From assembly GCF_040958095.1 (NCBI RefSeq), contig NC_091188.1, forward strand, positions 2,812,681 to 2,876,680: 64,000 nucleotides of DNA, written 5' to 3'. The notes beneath the pieces are model-generated. The model was given only the letters and a program-made list of their open reading frames with translations. It ran no database searches and was not told the DNA's origin. A program made the position numbers and the translations under genes. The number at the start of each line of letters is the position of its first letter. Positions within the stretch are counted from its first letter, which is position 1. The DNA comes from Procambarus clarkii. Its lineage: Eukaryota; Arthropoda; Malacostraca; Decapoda; Cambaridae. Below are positions 54,426-64,000 of this stretch, in pieces.

Positions 54426-54701
54426 ACCTACTCACATTGATCTCTTCTCTCTCTCTCTCTCTCTCTCTCCCTCTCTCTCTCTCTTTCTTTTTCTTTCTCT
54501 CTTTCTCACAAAAGAAGTGAAAAATGTCACAGCCAAAATGCTGCAACATTATTTGATCATATAAGATGCCTGAGTTATCCAGTTAAGTTAATTGTAAAAT
54601 ATCAGAAAATTTTCAGTGTAACGTCACATTTACTGTTGTCTTTCAATTAATCATTGTATTTACTAACTAGTAAATACAAATAATACATCCCATAACATGT
54701 C

Positions 54702-55275
<574 letters not shown>

Positions 55276-55400
55276 TGCTGGTGGTGGAGGTGCTGGTGGA
55301 GGTGGTGCTGGTGGTGGGGGTGGGGGTGCTGGTGGGGGTGCTGGTGGAGGTGGTGGTGGTGGGGGTGCTGGTGGTGATGGTGGTGGTGGTGGGGGTGTTA
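55276..55400. repeat. GGT/GCT-rich low-complexity tract
   Basis: GGTGGTGCTGG-type trinucleotide repeats, reading Gly/Ala in one frame. No splice sites; treated as simple repeat. Confidence 0.8.
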
Positions 55401-55499
55401 CCTTGGCTAGGTTGAGGTGACCTTAACATTACAGTCGCGTAGGACCCTCGGGCCCTCACTCCTGCACCAAGCTCCCTCTGACCTCCCCCACATGCTCTC

Positions 55500-55580
55500 A
55501 CCACCACACTACTACCACCACTCTCCTACCACCACACTCCTACCACCACACTCCTACCACCACACTCCTACCACCACCCT
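55500..55580. repeat. 15-bp CCACCACACTCCTAC repeat
   Basis: About five units, near-identical. Confidence 0.85.
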
Positions 55581-56445
55581 TGTCACGTCATAAGTCGTCA
55601 TGCGAACACAACACCGTACAAATCCCAGCAAAATAGTTTTAATCTAGTAGAAGTAAAAAGACGAATATCATCAAGTCAAAGAGGAAACTAAGGCGAGAGA
55701 AGGAAGAGAACAGGAAGCAACGCAGCTGACAAGTGAGGGAGAAGCTGCCACGATGAACTATCTCCCAGCAGCCGCAAGAGGCACAGAGGCAGGATTGGTA
55801 ATCCAATCAGCGATGTTGGAGGCAGTAAAAACCGAGCAGTCTGCTGTGTTATGCAGCTGACAGGAAACGGAGCGTCACAAGTCCATCATCATTTATAAGC
55901 TCCGAGAGCGAGACGGAGAGACGAGAGGAATACGGACTCGGGGTAACAGGATTTTCCACGAAAGCCAGGCGATTAATTCAGCCACTGAGATTAGGAATGA
56001 CTGTATATATGACTGTATGACAGGGGACGTTCAAGGCAGAAAACGCAGTATACAAGCAGAACAGTCCTCCAGGAAGGTACGGCAGGCTGGCCACATCCCA
56101 ACCAACCACACACCTGTACCCTGTGGGAGATGCATGCAGGTGTGTCATGGAGAATATACAAACCTTGATCAACTCCCCTGTCCACCTCCTCCCAGGGTCT
56201 ATCCCTCTTGTGTACTGATCAACGGGAACTCCCAGCTCCTTAGCATGGATAAAGCCACCCGGTATAAGTTAATATTAAAATTGGTATACATATGAATTCA
56301 TACAGAACTACGTAGAGAAAGATCGACTTCCAAGAACGGGCGCCCGTGCAGGAAGTCTCAAGGGAGACTGAACTAGAGGTAAACTTATCCAATGGAATCA
56401 TAAAATTTGTAGCTCAGAAAAGTAAATAAGTTGCTGAAGATTTAC
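55581..56445. other. no gene seen
   Basis: Purine-rich sequence then mixed. No supported ORF or repeat. Confidence 0.4.
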
Positions 56446-56575
56446 TAGTAGTAGTTGTAGTAGTAGTAGTAGTAGTAGTAGTAGTTGTAGTAGTAGTAGT
56501 TGTAGTAGTAGTAGTTGTAGTAGTAGTTGTAGTAGTAGTAGTTGTAGTAGTAGTTGTAGTAGTAGTTGTAGTTGT
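56446..56575. repeat. (TAG)n/(TTG) trinucleotide repeat
   Basis: About 130 bp of GTAGTAGTA with regular GTT variants; minus-strand Thr and Tyr/Asn ORFs here are artefacts. Confidence 0.95.
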
Positions 56576-56930
56576 CTTGGTTGTCGTAGCAGTAGTAGTG
56601 GTAGTCGCTTCGATTCTGCTTTGTGTGTATGGCTTGTTTGCCTGTTTCAATATTATGCATTTTCTGTGCTTCTCTTTTTGAGTCCACTTTCTTCTGGGCC
56701 TAAAAATTATTTGGCTTTCCTGCATAGCCGTTTTTCTATCTTTTTTTCATTCAGTCTACTCCATAGCAATCAGTGACTTTCACCTGAAAATCTGGCCAAT
56801 ATAGGTCATAGCTTTTTCCTTCGGCTAGCGAGGATTTGCACATTTCTTGGTGGAAAAGGCACTCCACTTGCAATCGAAAGTGGGGTAAGTAAGAAAGATA
56901 GCACTACGCCTGTATTATTATGTAACACTG

Positions 56931-57190
56931 GAGCCAGATTCACGAAGCAGTTACCCAAGCACTTACGAACCTGTACATCATTTTTCCATCTTTGGCGGCT
57001 TTGTTTACAATTATTGAACAGTTAAGGAGTTCCGAAGCCCCAGAAGGCTGTTTATCACAATACAAACAGTTGATTAGCAAGTTTTCATTCTTGTAAACTG
57101 CTTAATAAATGTAACCAAAGCCGTTAAAGATTGAGGAAAGATATACACGTTCGTAAGTGCTCGCGTAACTGCTTCGTGAATCTGGGTCCC
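56931..57190. mobile_element. MITE copy 3
   Basis: GAGCCAGATTCACGAAGCAG at the left, AACTGCTTCGTGAATCTGGG at the right, with the same inner blocks (CTTTGGCGGCTTTGTTTACA, TTCCGAAGCCCCAGAAGGCT, AAAGCCGTTAAAGATTGAGG) as copies 1 and 2. Confidence 0.9.
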
Positions 57191-57249
57191 TGGAAAGAAT
57201 CTGAGAGCAAGGATCAAAAGACTCACTAGACTATTTAACATCTGGAGAA

Positions 57250-57960
57250 GAATGAGAGACCATTCGTTGAGCCCTTAACGGAGCAGTGTTCTTTTACTTT
57301 TATTTGTCTATTCTTCAAGATCTGGGTGAATTGTATTTTCAATATTCGATCCAAGCAATTGTTCTTCAATGAACATCAAACTAATTGTCCGATAATTTGA
57401 CACAAATGACTAATCTCCCTTCAAAAAAAAATTAGCAATTCTACGATTCCGTTGCTCAGCTTGACTATAATGAGTTAATCATATATGCAAGACAGGGTCT
57501 CATTAATCTTATCTTGACACTTTTTGACACCATGGCGTCTGGCCCTGAGGATCTGTTTTCTATTTATTTAATGGCTTCCTCTCGTGTGACCAATCAAGCA
57601 ATCAACGTGTCTATTTCACCACCTACATAGATTTGTTCAGCTTCAGGCCAAATATCAACTTCGCATCTAGAGAGTATAGAGACAAAATGCTTATTAAGGA
57701 CATCACCCATGACTTTGTCATTGTCAGCTACCTGATCTGCCTCATTTTTTAATGGCCCAGTTCTCTCTTAATCTTTGTTTTATATATAAAAGAATCCTTT
57801 TTTTGGTATTGTGTTTGTCTTTCCTCATACCTATACTCCTTATCTTTTGTTTTCTTACCTTTTGTTTCATAATTCTTGCTTATTTTATCAAGTGTTTATC
57901 AATAATGATCCGAAATGATAGTTATCCACTTCGGGTCATTATTTGACTGATCAGTTTATT
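57250..57960 (-). pseudogene. possible decayed LINE, minus strand
   Basis: Minus-strand fragments such as KINETLSCIYD and, further on, a region like the RT finger/palm (IIGQLV, NCLDRILKIQF) suggest a heavily frameshifted non-LTR element. Weak evidence. Confidence 0.3.
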
Positions 57961-58328
57961 TGGTATACTACGTCACTGAAATGGATATAGATTCTCTATG
58001 GATACTCACTATGGATACTCTACAGTCAATATCCATGGAATTAATGGGTCTCTTTGTTTTCTATCTTTTTATCTCTTTATCTCTCGCTTTCTCTATCTCC
58101 CTCCCTCCCTCTTTTCCTTCCCTTCTCTCTCTGAAGGTGTTGTAAAGAGTTATTTTGACTTGAGCCAGGTGCTCTCCTTATCTCAGGTGTGTAAACATTG
58201 CAACACTTTTTGGTGATCATTAAAACATTTTATTGCGGTAGTGATAAATTTTTTATTAGACAGTAAAAATTATATTAGATGCTCACAATAAATTATCTTA
58301 TTTACTGTGAGCGCTCTCTGATGGTCAG

Positions 58329-58496
58329 TATAACACTCTGATGGACTGTATAACACTCTGATGGACAGTATAACACTCTGATGGACAGTATAACACTCTG
58401 ATGGACAGTATAACACTCTGATGGACAGTATAACACTCTGATGGACAGTATAACACTCTGATGGACAGTATAACACTCTGATGGACAGTATAACAC
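58329..58496. repeat. 20-bp minisatellite, about eight units
   Basis: CACTCTGATGGACAGTATAA in tandem; one early unit has GACTGTATAA. Nearly uniform. Confidence 0.95.
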
Positions 58497-59254
58497 TTGA
58501 TATCCACTCAAAAATACACAGGAGAAAATGGGAACTTTATGATATACTGCGCAATACTTATTAATAGGCAAAATGGCACTTAAATGAAGATGACTTGTGT
58601 GGCACTTATTGAGTGAACTCTGGCATAATATAATGAACAATGTGACACCATATGATGGATCTTACAATGATGAATAACAGTGCCATACAAAACACAATTT
58701 ATCTTGACTAATTCACTGTAATCGAGGCAAATCCAAAATAAGTAAATCTTTTAATTGCTTTTTGCATCATCAATAAATGCTACAAACCCTATAAAATGTA
58801 TTTTTATCCCCAGCAACGCTGTGTGTGTGTGTGTACTGAAACGAATATTCGACGCCCATCTGGCTTAGGGACCAAAAATATATCATGCATTGCACATGTC
58901 AGATGAGAAGAGTAAAGGTGTGAATAAATAGCTTTGAACTGAAATACAGTTTTTACACACACACAAAAAAAAAAGATTCAGACGGGTGGTGTTTGAATAG
59001 CAATGCAAGCAGAGTTGTGTTTGTTGACTCACTAGTTCCCTGATTGTAAATGCATAGCTTATTTTGCAGGTGTGGAGGTGTGACATAGGTGGCGTAGAGA
59101 AAACCTCGTTTACGTTGTAAGATGTTGCGTCAAACTAAGCGTCAATTTAGGTGCGGCCACATTTACAAGCTTAGCGCGTGCGTGCAGACAGCTTAGAGTG
59201 TGAGTGTAGAGAGCTTAGAGTGTGAGTGTAGAGAGCTGCTGGTGTCGGAGTCGT
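58497..59254. other. 3' flank of the minus-strand peptide gene
   Basis: AT-rich below 59,050. 59,180-59,235 has a 22-bp tandem pair (AGAGTGTGAGTGTAGAGAGC). No clear poly(A) signal on the minus strand was found. Confidence 0.4.
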
Positions 59255-59419
59255 CTAGGGCGTTCTAGCGGCAGCTGCTAACTCTTCCTGGCGCTGTTTC
59301 TTCTGCTCCAGAACCGCAAACAGCCCCTCGTGGGTACCACTGTCCTTAGTGATGCAGCTTTTTATGCGCTTACAAACGCCGTGGATGTTGACTTCACATT
59401 CTGCACACACTGGACCGTT
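59255..59419 (-). CDS. small secreted Cys peptide, exon 2
   Basis: On the minus strand, CTTCCTTGCAG is a good acceptor after a C-run. The frame (phase 0, matching exon 1) reads NGPVCAECEVNIHGVCKRIK, then SCITKDSGTHEGLFAVLEQK, then a Lys/Gln/Glu/Ala-rich tail to ARTP and TAG, 54 codons. The four cysteines are spaced C-X2-C-X7-C-X5-C, followed by a likely amphipathic helix. With exon 1 the precursor is 77 residues and the mature peptide about 58. No family recognised with certainty; a secreted effector, antimicrobial-type or regulatory peptide are all possible. Confidence 0.75.
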   Translation of the reverse strand, partial: NGPVCAECEVNIHGVCKRIKSCITKDSGTHEGLFAVLEQKKQRQEELAAAARTP

Positions 59420-60011
59420 CTGCAAGGAAGGGGGGGGGGAGGAAGAGCAGAGAGCATTTAGAACAGTGGTTCTTCGCCTTTTTGTCTACCATTTTCCCCT
59501 TTTTTCCCCAAAGTTTTCACCTTTAGATCCCCCCTATTGAGAACATTTTCCTTTTATGTTGAATGTTATGAAAATGCAAAGTGTTCAGTGTTGAACAACT
59601 CTAGCGTTTGAACATCCAATTTTAAGGATTGTTTGCTATGAATTTGTCCAAGTAATGCGGTTTTTTCTTCTAATTCTGGTAAGATTAACATATATTAAAA
59701 TACAAATATTTCTCATTGGCCCCCAATTGGGAACCGCTGGACCCTTGCAGGGGAGATCAGATGAGACAAACCCCCAGGTAATACAAAGGGAGGAATATGA
59801 CAACATGTAACATAGAGTAAGAATATGAGCTCATGTAACACCAGGTGAGGAATATGAACCACAGGTAACACAAGGTGAGCCATGAATTTATTAGTGATAT
59901 TCACTTACCTTTGGATACTCTCATCCACTACATTCTCCATTCCCGTTGCTCTCTCCCTTATCATACCTCATAAATACTCAATCTTCACTCTCCCCTGGCT
60001 CTTCACCCCTA

Positions 60012-60067
60012 ACACCCTACTCACTCACTCACTCACTCACTCACTCACTCACTCACTCACTCACTCA
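60012..60067. repeat. (ACTC)n tetranucleotide repeat
   Basis: About 14 units in the intron of the minus-strand peptide gene, starting about ten bases after the donor. Confidence 0.95.
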
Positions 60068-60075
60068 CTACCTAC

Positions 60076-60144
60076 CACGGGATGGTCAGCCAGCACAGTG
60101 CCTACGATCAGCACGAATATTATGAGTCCCTTGATCATCATCAT
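60076..60144 (-). CDS. small secreted Cys peptide, exon 1 (signal peptide)
   Basis: The minus strand reads MMMIKGLIIFVLIVGTVLAD then HPV, with donor GTG|GTAGGT, phase 0. It is a textbook signal peptide with likely cleavage after VLA. Three ATG codons stand in a row; the first (60,144) is in the context ACCATCATG. The 656-bp intron leads to exon 2 at 59,419. A TATA box and initiator sit upstream at the expected spacing, so this gene is complete from promoter to stop. Confidence 0.8.
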
Positions 60145-60218
60145 GATGGTTGGTTTGGGTCTTGTTGACGTGTCGGCTGCTGGAGAAGACGACTGGAGGC
60201 TCCCTGCTTGAGTGTGGC

Positions 60219-60253
60219 ACTGACGTAGTGTCCTCCAGTACTGAGCCTTTATA
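60219..60253 (-). promoter_or_regulatory. core promoter of the Cys peptide gene: TATA and TCAGT initiator
   Basis: Minus strand TATAAAGG starts at 60,253. The arthropod initiator TCAGT follows with its A at 60,221, 32 bp downstream. The predicted 5' UTR is about 77 nt. Confidence 0.75.
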
Positions 60254-61088
60254 CTCGCCCGCTGCCCACGGCTGCGTTCGTATTCCCACTTGTGTTCGTT
60301 TCCCTGCATCTGGTAGGCAGTTTTTACACCCCGCTCCTCCAATCACATCCTTGAGAAACTACTGCGGAGCATCAGAATTAACGAAAGATTTGCTCTCAGA
60401 TAATTTCTTTAATAGAACGAGCGAGAATTCGACAAGCGGCTTGACCATACAAATGTTGATGAAACAAAAGAGAAACTCGTGGTTTATCTGATTGTCTAGG
60501 TCACATGCGCCGCGACTTACAGCAGGCTACGTAGGGCTTTGTTATAAGGAATACCACAGGAGGATCCTACCTTCAGAAACCACAAGACGTCACTGAACTC
60601 TGCGTCAGGGTAAGACCATATGCGTGACGGCCTGTTGGCCTATACGAGGCAACTCCTATACATACATCCATCCAAACTCCTTCATATATGTCTAACCAAC
60701 GCTTGAAACACTCCGGTAATCTCGCGTCTGTTAGGCTGCCATCTAATTTTTTTCATAAATATACAACACCCGTTTCCAAATCAGTATTTATTAGGACTTT
60801 TCTGAATCAAAATTTATCCAATTTGTAGCCATTGTTTCGAGTGATATATTGTGATGGTGTATATATTGAGCCCTAATTAATGGGCCCTTTATAATACCCT
60901 CTCCTGTATATATATAAACACATATCACCACTTTCTCTTCCCTTTCTATAAAATGTAATGAATCTTTGTCTTAATCTCCATTCATAAGAGAGATTTCTAA
61001 TTTCTGGGAATTACTTTGTCATCCCTTTCTGTACGCATTTAATAGATTTCATATCAATATTAATAACCCAACCAACCCACACACGTGA
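60254..61088. other. no gene seen
   Basis: Upstream flank of the peptide gene, then AT-rich sequence. No supported features. Confidence 0.4.
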
Positions 61089-61140
61089 TAAAGAGAGTGG
61101 CGATGTTTCGGTCTCTCCTGGACCGAAACGTCGTCACTTT
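61089..61140. mobile_element. palindromic retroposon fragment
   Basis: GTGGCGATGTTTCGGTC and GACCGAAACGTCGTCAC are the two arms, shortened and meeting at TCTCCTG. No target duplication was found. Confidence 0.6.
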
Positions 61141-61784
61141 ACTTTTCCTACCAGACGGGAGCCCAGATCGACACCGGAAGAGTGCGCCATTTAAGTAACA
61201 GGAGCTCAGTAACAGACCTGCAGTAATATTATAAACAGTAGAAACGGTACCGGGAAAAGGAAACCATTTCTGACTTCCAGGTAGCCGTTGGGGGCGGCGG
61301 TAATGGGACGTGACCACCTCTAATTGGGCTGACTGCGTCCAGTCGATTGCAGTTCTCTACCTCCCTCTCCACTCTCCCTGTAAAGTTGGGTGAACTTCTG
61401 GCCTCGAACCATGGACACACAAACAGATAGACAGACATTCCGTTTTATAGATACTGATGTGTTTGTTGTATTATTTAATTTTGAATCATGTCAGTGAAGC
61501 TTATATTTCTTTGCTTATGATCCGATCTATATTACAGATACCAAGAATAAACTACATGATCTAAATGAGGGCCTAACGAGAGCAATATAAAGCCGAAGAC
61601 TGTCGTTAGAGTATTATTGTGAACAATGCTAGAAATAAATCTCAGTATTCCATTGGCCTCATTTCGAATAATTATGCATTGGGTTTTTTGGGGGGGAGTT
61701 AAGATCATTACCAATCAGGACTTTCAAATCCTTTTCCGCGTTCAGATTTCTCGATTTCAACTTTTTGTTTAATCCCATGTTTCA
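61141..61784. other. no gene seen
   Basis: Mixed sequence; minus-strand ORFs of 60-85 codons lack support. Confidence 0.4.
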
Positions 61785-61915
61785 GGCCCCATGTTTCAGG
61801 CCCCATGTTTCAGGCCCCATGTTTCAGGCCCCATGTTTCAGGCCCCATGTTTCAGGCCCCATGTTTCAGGCCCCATGTTTCAGGCCCCATGTTTCAGGCC
61901 CCATGTTTCAGGCCT
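61785..61915. repeat. 14-bp minisatellite, about nine units
   Basis: CAGGCCCCATGTTT in uniform tandem copies. Confidence 0.95.
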
Positions 61916-62371
61916 TTCCCAGAACATTCTCCAGCCCCTGAGATCTCTGACTGTATGGGAATAAAAATTATATATCAACTAATGACTAAATAATAATGTC
62001 CCTAAACTGAGCTTGAATTATGCCATCAAAGGAAAGTAATAAAGCACAGAGGGGCCTGGTTGTAAAGCGGGTAATGGCTCGTGTTCTGGAGAGGATGGGA
62101 AGGGAAAGGCTTTAAAATGAGTTGAGGGAGACTCGCCTGAAGGAGACTTTGCCGGGGTGGCAGGTGATAAATATGGGGAAGGAGCATATAATATTAGATG
62201 CTCCTTGCCCAAGAATGAGTTCTTGACTCAGGAATGAGCTCCTTTGCCTATCATCGCAACTTAGAAGACGACCAGAGAATGCTAGACACTAATGGCTCAG
62301 CAAGTCAGTAGACACAGAGTCAGTCAGTCAATCAGACTGTCAAGTCAGTCAGTCAGACACCTACCCTCAAT
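61916..62371. other. no gene seen
   Basis: Includes a short CAGTCAGT-type repeat (62,308-62,355). No ORF supported. Confidence 0.45.
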
Positions 62372-62632
62372 ATTTATCCTATCTTGAGGTTATCTTGAGA
62401 TGATTTCGGGGCTTTAGTGTCCCCGCGGCCCGGTCCTCGACCAGGCCTCCACCCCCAGGAAGCAGGCTGTGACAGCTGACTAACACCCAGGTACCTATTT
62501 TACTGCTAGGTAACAGAGGCATAGGGTGGAAGAAACTCTGCCCATTGTTTCTCGCCGGCGCCAGGAATCGAACCCGGGACCACAGGATCATAAGTCCAGT
62601 GAGCTGTCCGCTCGGCCGACCGGCTCCTAAGG
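62372..62632 (-). mobile_element. SINE-3, tRNA-derived, minus orientation
   Basis: Reverse complement of the SINE-3 blocks: GGTTATCTTGAGATGATTTC, GTCCCCGCGGCCCGGTCC, CCCCAGGAAGCAG, TTTTACTGCTAGGTAACAG, AGAAACTCTGCCCATTG, GGAATCGAACCCGGG (B box reversed) and GAGCTGTCCGCTCGGCCGAC (A-box region). Confidence 0.9.
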
Positions 62633-63433
62633 TAGTGTTTTGATTTTGTGTTAAGGTTAATTGTTGTGATTAGGTTAACCTTACTGCGTTAAAGTTGAGC
62701 GCTATATCAATCATACTTTTTGTTTAAGAGAAAGATAAGGATGAACAAAGCAAACTTTCACGTTAACTTAATATTAAGTGGTACAAATATTCCAAGGAAA
62801 TACTGCAAAACGGTTTTGACATAATATGATATTTCCACCGGATTCACCCATATATATAATAGTGTTATTTAATAGTCAGAATCTCGGTCGGAGAGGTGAG
62901 CTGAGTAGGTAAGTCTTAGTCAATGAAATGTTTGATATATTGACCATATAAGTGTGATATATTGATATATATATGATATATTGACCGGAGTAACGAAGGC
63001 GCCGCCTCGATTGGGTCAACAGCCCTTCTACTGTATACTTTATTCATATTTTATTATGAAAAAGGGCAATAAAACAGCACATTAGCATAAGCCTTTTGTA
63101 GTGGGTGATTAAAGTACATATTTTTGTTCTACAAACACATAAATAATAATTATAATTATTATTGTCACTATTATTGTTTTGGATGATAAGATCACTTGTT
63201 AAAAGTATCATTTATTTTAGTAAATTTTGGCATGATGATTTATGTGAAGATCATCAGGTGTCAAGACCCGAGTCATTCATCTTGTGGGTCCTCGTGATGA
63301 GTTCTACAGTGGTGTCACCGTGACGGTGTCGGCTACGGTGGTGACAGTCCTCCATTGCCTGGCGCGGGGAAATGCAGTTAACCTTGCCTCCATTACTGGG
63401 CTTACTGTGCCACTACTGTGATCATGTTGCTAT
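62633..63433. other. no confirmed gene
   Basis: AT-rich to 63,240. 63,260-63,420 is open in one plus frame (VIHLVGPRDEFYSGVTVTVS and on) but has no ATG or convincing splice sites. Confidence 0.35.
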
Positions 63434-63570
63434 ACTGTGATGGTCTCCCACCCTGGCTACTGTGATGGTCTCCCACCCTGGCTACTGTGATGGTCTCCCA
63501 CCCTGGCTACTGTGATGGTCTCTCACCCTGGCTACTGTGATGGTCTCCCACCCTGGCTACTGTGATAGTC
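63434..63570. repeat. 25-bp minisatellite, about five units
   Basis: TACTGTGATGGTCTCCCACC plus CTGGC in tandem, one unit with TCTCACC. Confidence 0.92.
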
Positions 63571-63920
63571 TAAATTTCCTATTACTGATATTGCCTCCTT
63601 CCTCTTGCTACTGTGATGATCTTCACTTCATACTGTGACTGACTCTTTCTCTCTCTGTCTTGCTACTGTGATGTCTCCTCTTGTTATCTTCTCTCCCAAG
63701 GAAAAAAAGATACAAATCTCTTTTGATATAAATGAAACTTTTTTAGTCAATATTTCACCATCGGGAGTAACGAGACCGTATTTGGTAGAGCAGCGCGGAG
63801 CTCTCACAACAGCAGACACCACGTGTGATCTCTCTGCCCCATAACAAGTTCACTCTGACCTTTCTAAACATGACCCTGACGCGACTCTCTCAATCTCTCT
63901 CTCTCATTCCATCACTGTAG

Positions 63921-63988
63921 AGGGCCCGCCCTTGCAGCCCTCGTCATTAGTGGCGGTGATGGCGATGAGGGCGTAGCGGACCCCAGAG
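63921..63988 (+). CDS. possible exon at window end
   Basis: A long TC-rich tract ending ATCACTGTAG (acceptor) and CCCAGAG|GTAAGG (strong donor) bound 68 bp. The only open plus frame reads GPALAALVISGGDGDEGVAD then PR. The minus strand is also open and reads GVRYALIAITATNDEGC, which resembles a fibronectin-III strand. Which strand, if either, is coding cannot be settled here. Confidence 0.3.
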
Positions 63989-64000
63989 GTAAGGGGGACC

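Noticed and set aside
55276-55400. Gly/Ala-rich ORF as a cuticle-type exon
   Set aside because: No acceptor or donor in phase and no family motif; it is a GGT simple repeat.

Overview
The window looks like nuclear DNA of an arthropod, most likely a decapod crustacean. The evidence is: many dinucleotide microsatellites; tRNA-derived SINEs and decayed LINE pieces; short TTAGG-like pentamer tracts; and split genes with canonical GT/AG introns and arthropod-type promoters (a TATA box about 32 bp upstream of the initiator). The species call is inference; no search was run. There are no bacterial operons, rRNA genes, true tRNA genes or CRISPR arrays. Most of the sequence is intronic, intergenic or repeat DNA.

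Three gene systems are supported. (1) Gene A (+, about 5.1-16.0 kb, with a possible alternative last exon at 20.4-21.8 kb). It encodes a long, low-complexity, probably secreted protein built of an acidic exon followed by His/Lys/Arg-rich tandem-repeat exons and a 951-residue very basic last exon. (2) Gene B (+, 44.46-47.44 kb). It is a paralogue with the same exon order and intron phases, complete from TATA box to stop codon (about 398 aa), ending in a Gly/Tyr/His-rich tail. A 39-bp coding-like array at 23.8-24.2 kb matches the repeat in exon 2 of gene B and may be a relic of a third family member. (3) A small minus-strand gene (60.25 down to 59.25 kb) encodes a 77-residue precursor of a secreted four-cysteine peptide.

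Between genes A and B lies a young LTR retrotransposon (30,225-36,264) with 685-bp LTRs that I could not tell apart by eye, inserted into an (AT)n tract. Its single ORF reads gag, zinc knuckle, protease-like, integrase (D,D35E), GPY/F, then a damaged RNase H-like tail, with no reverse transcriptase. It is probably a non-autonomous element whose parent had integrase ahead of RT/RNase H.

The rest is a dense repeat landscape. It holds a palindromic retroposon family with 9-13 bp target duplications (at least six copies), a MITE family (three copies, one nested in a palindromic retroposon), four tRNA-like SINE families, and LINE 3' ends that run straight into (AC)n microsatellites. It also holds a 2-kb array of about 63 uniform 32-bp units and a 580-bp (TC)n tract.

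Genes A and B probably supply extracellular matrix or cuticle-type structural proteins, judged from signal peptides, repeats and composition only. Exon 1 of gene A was not found.
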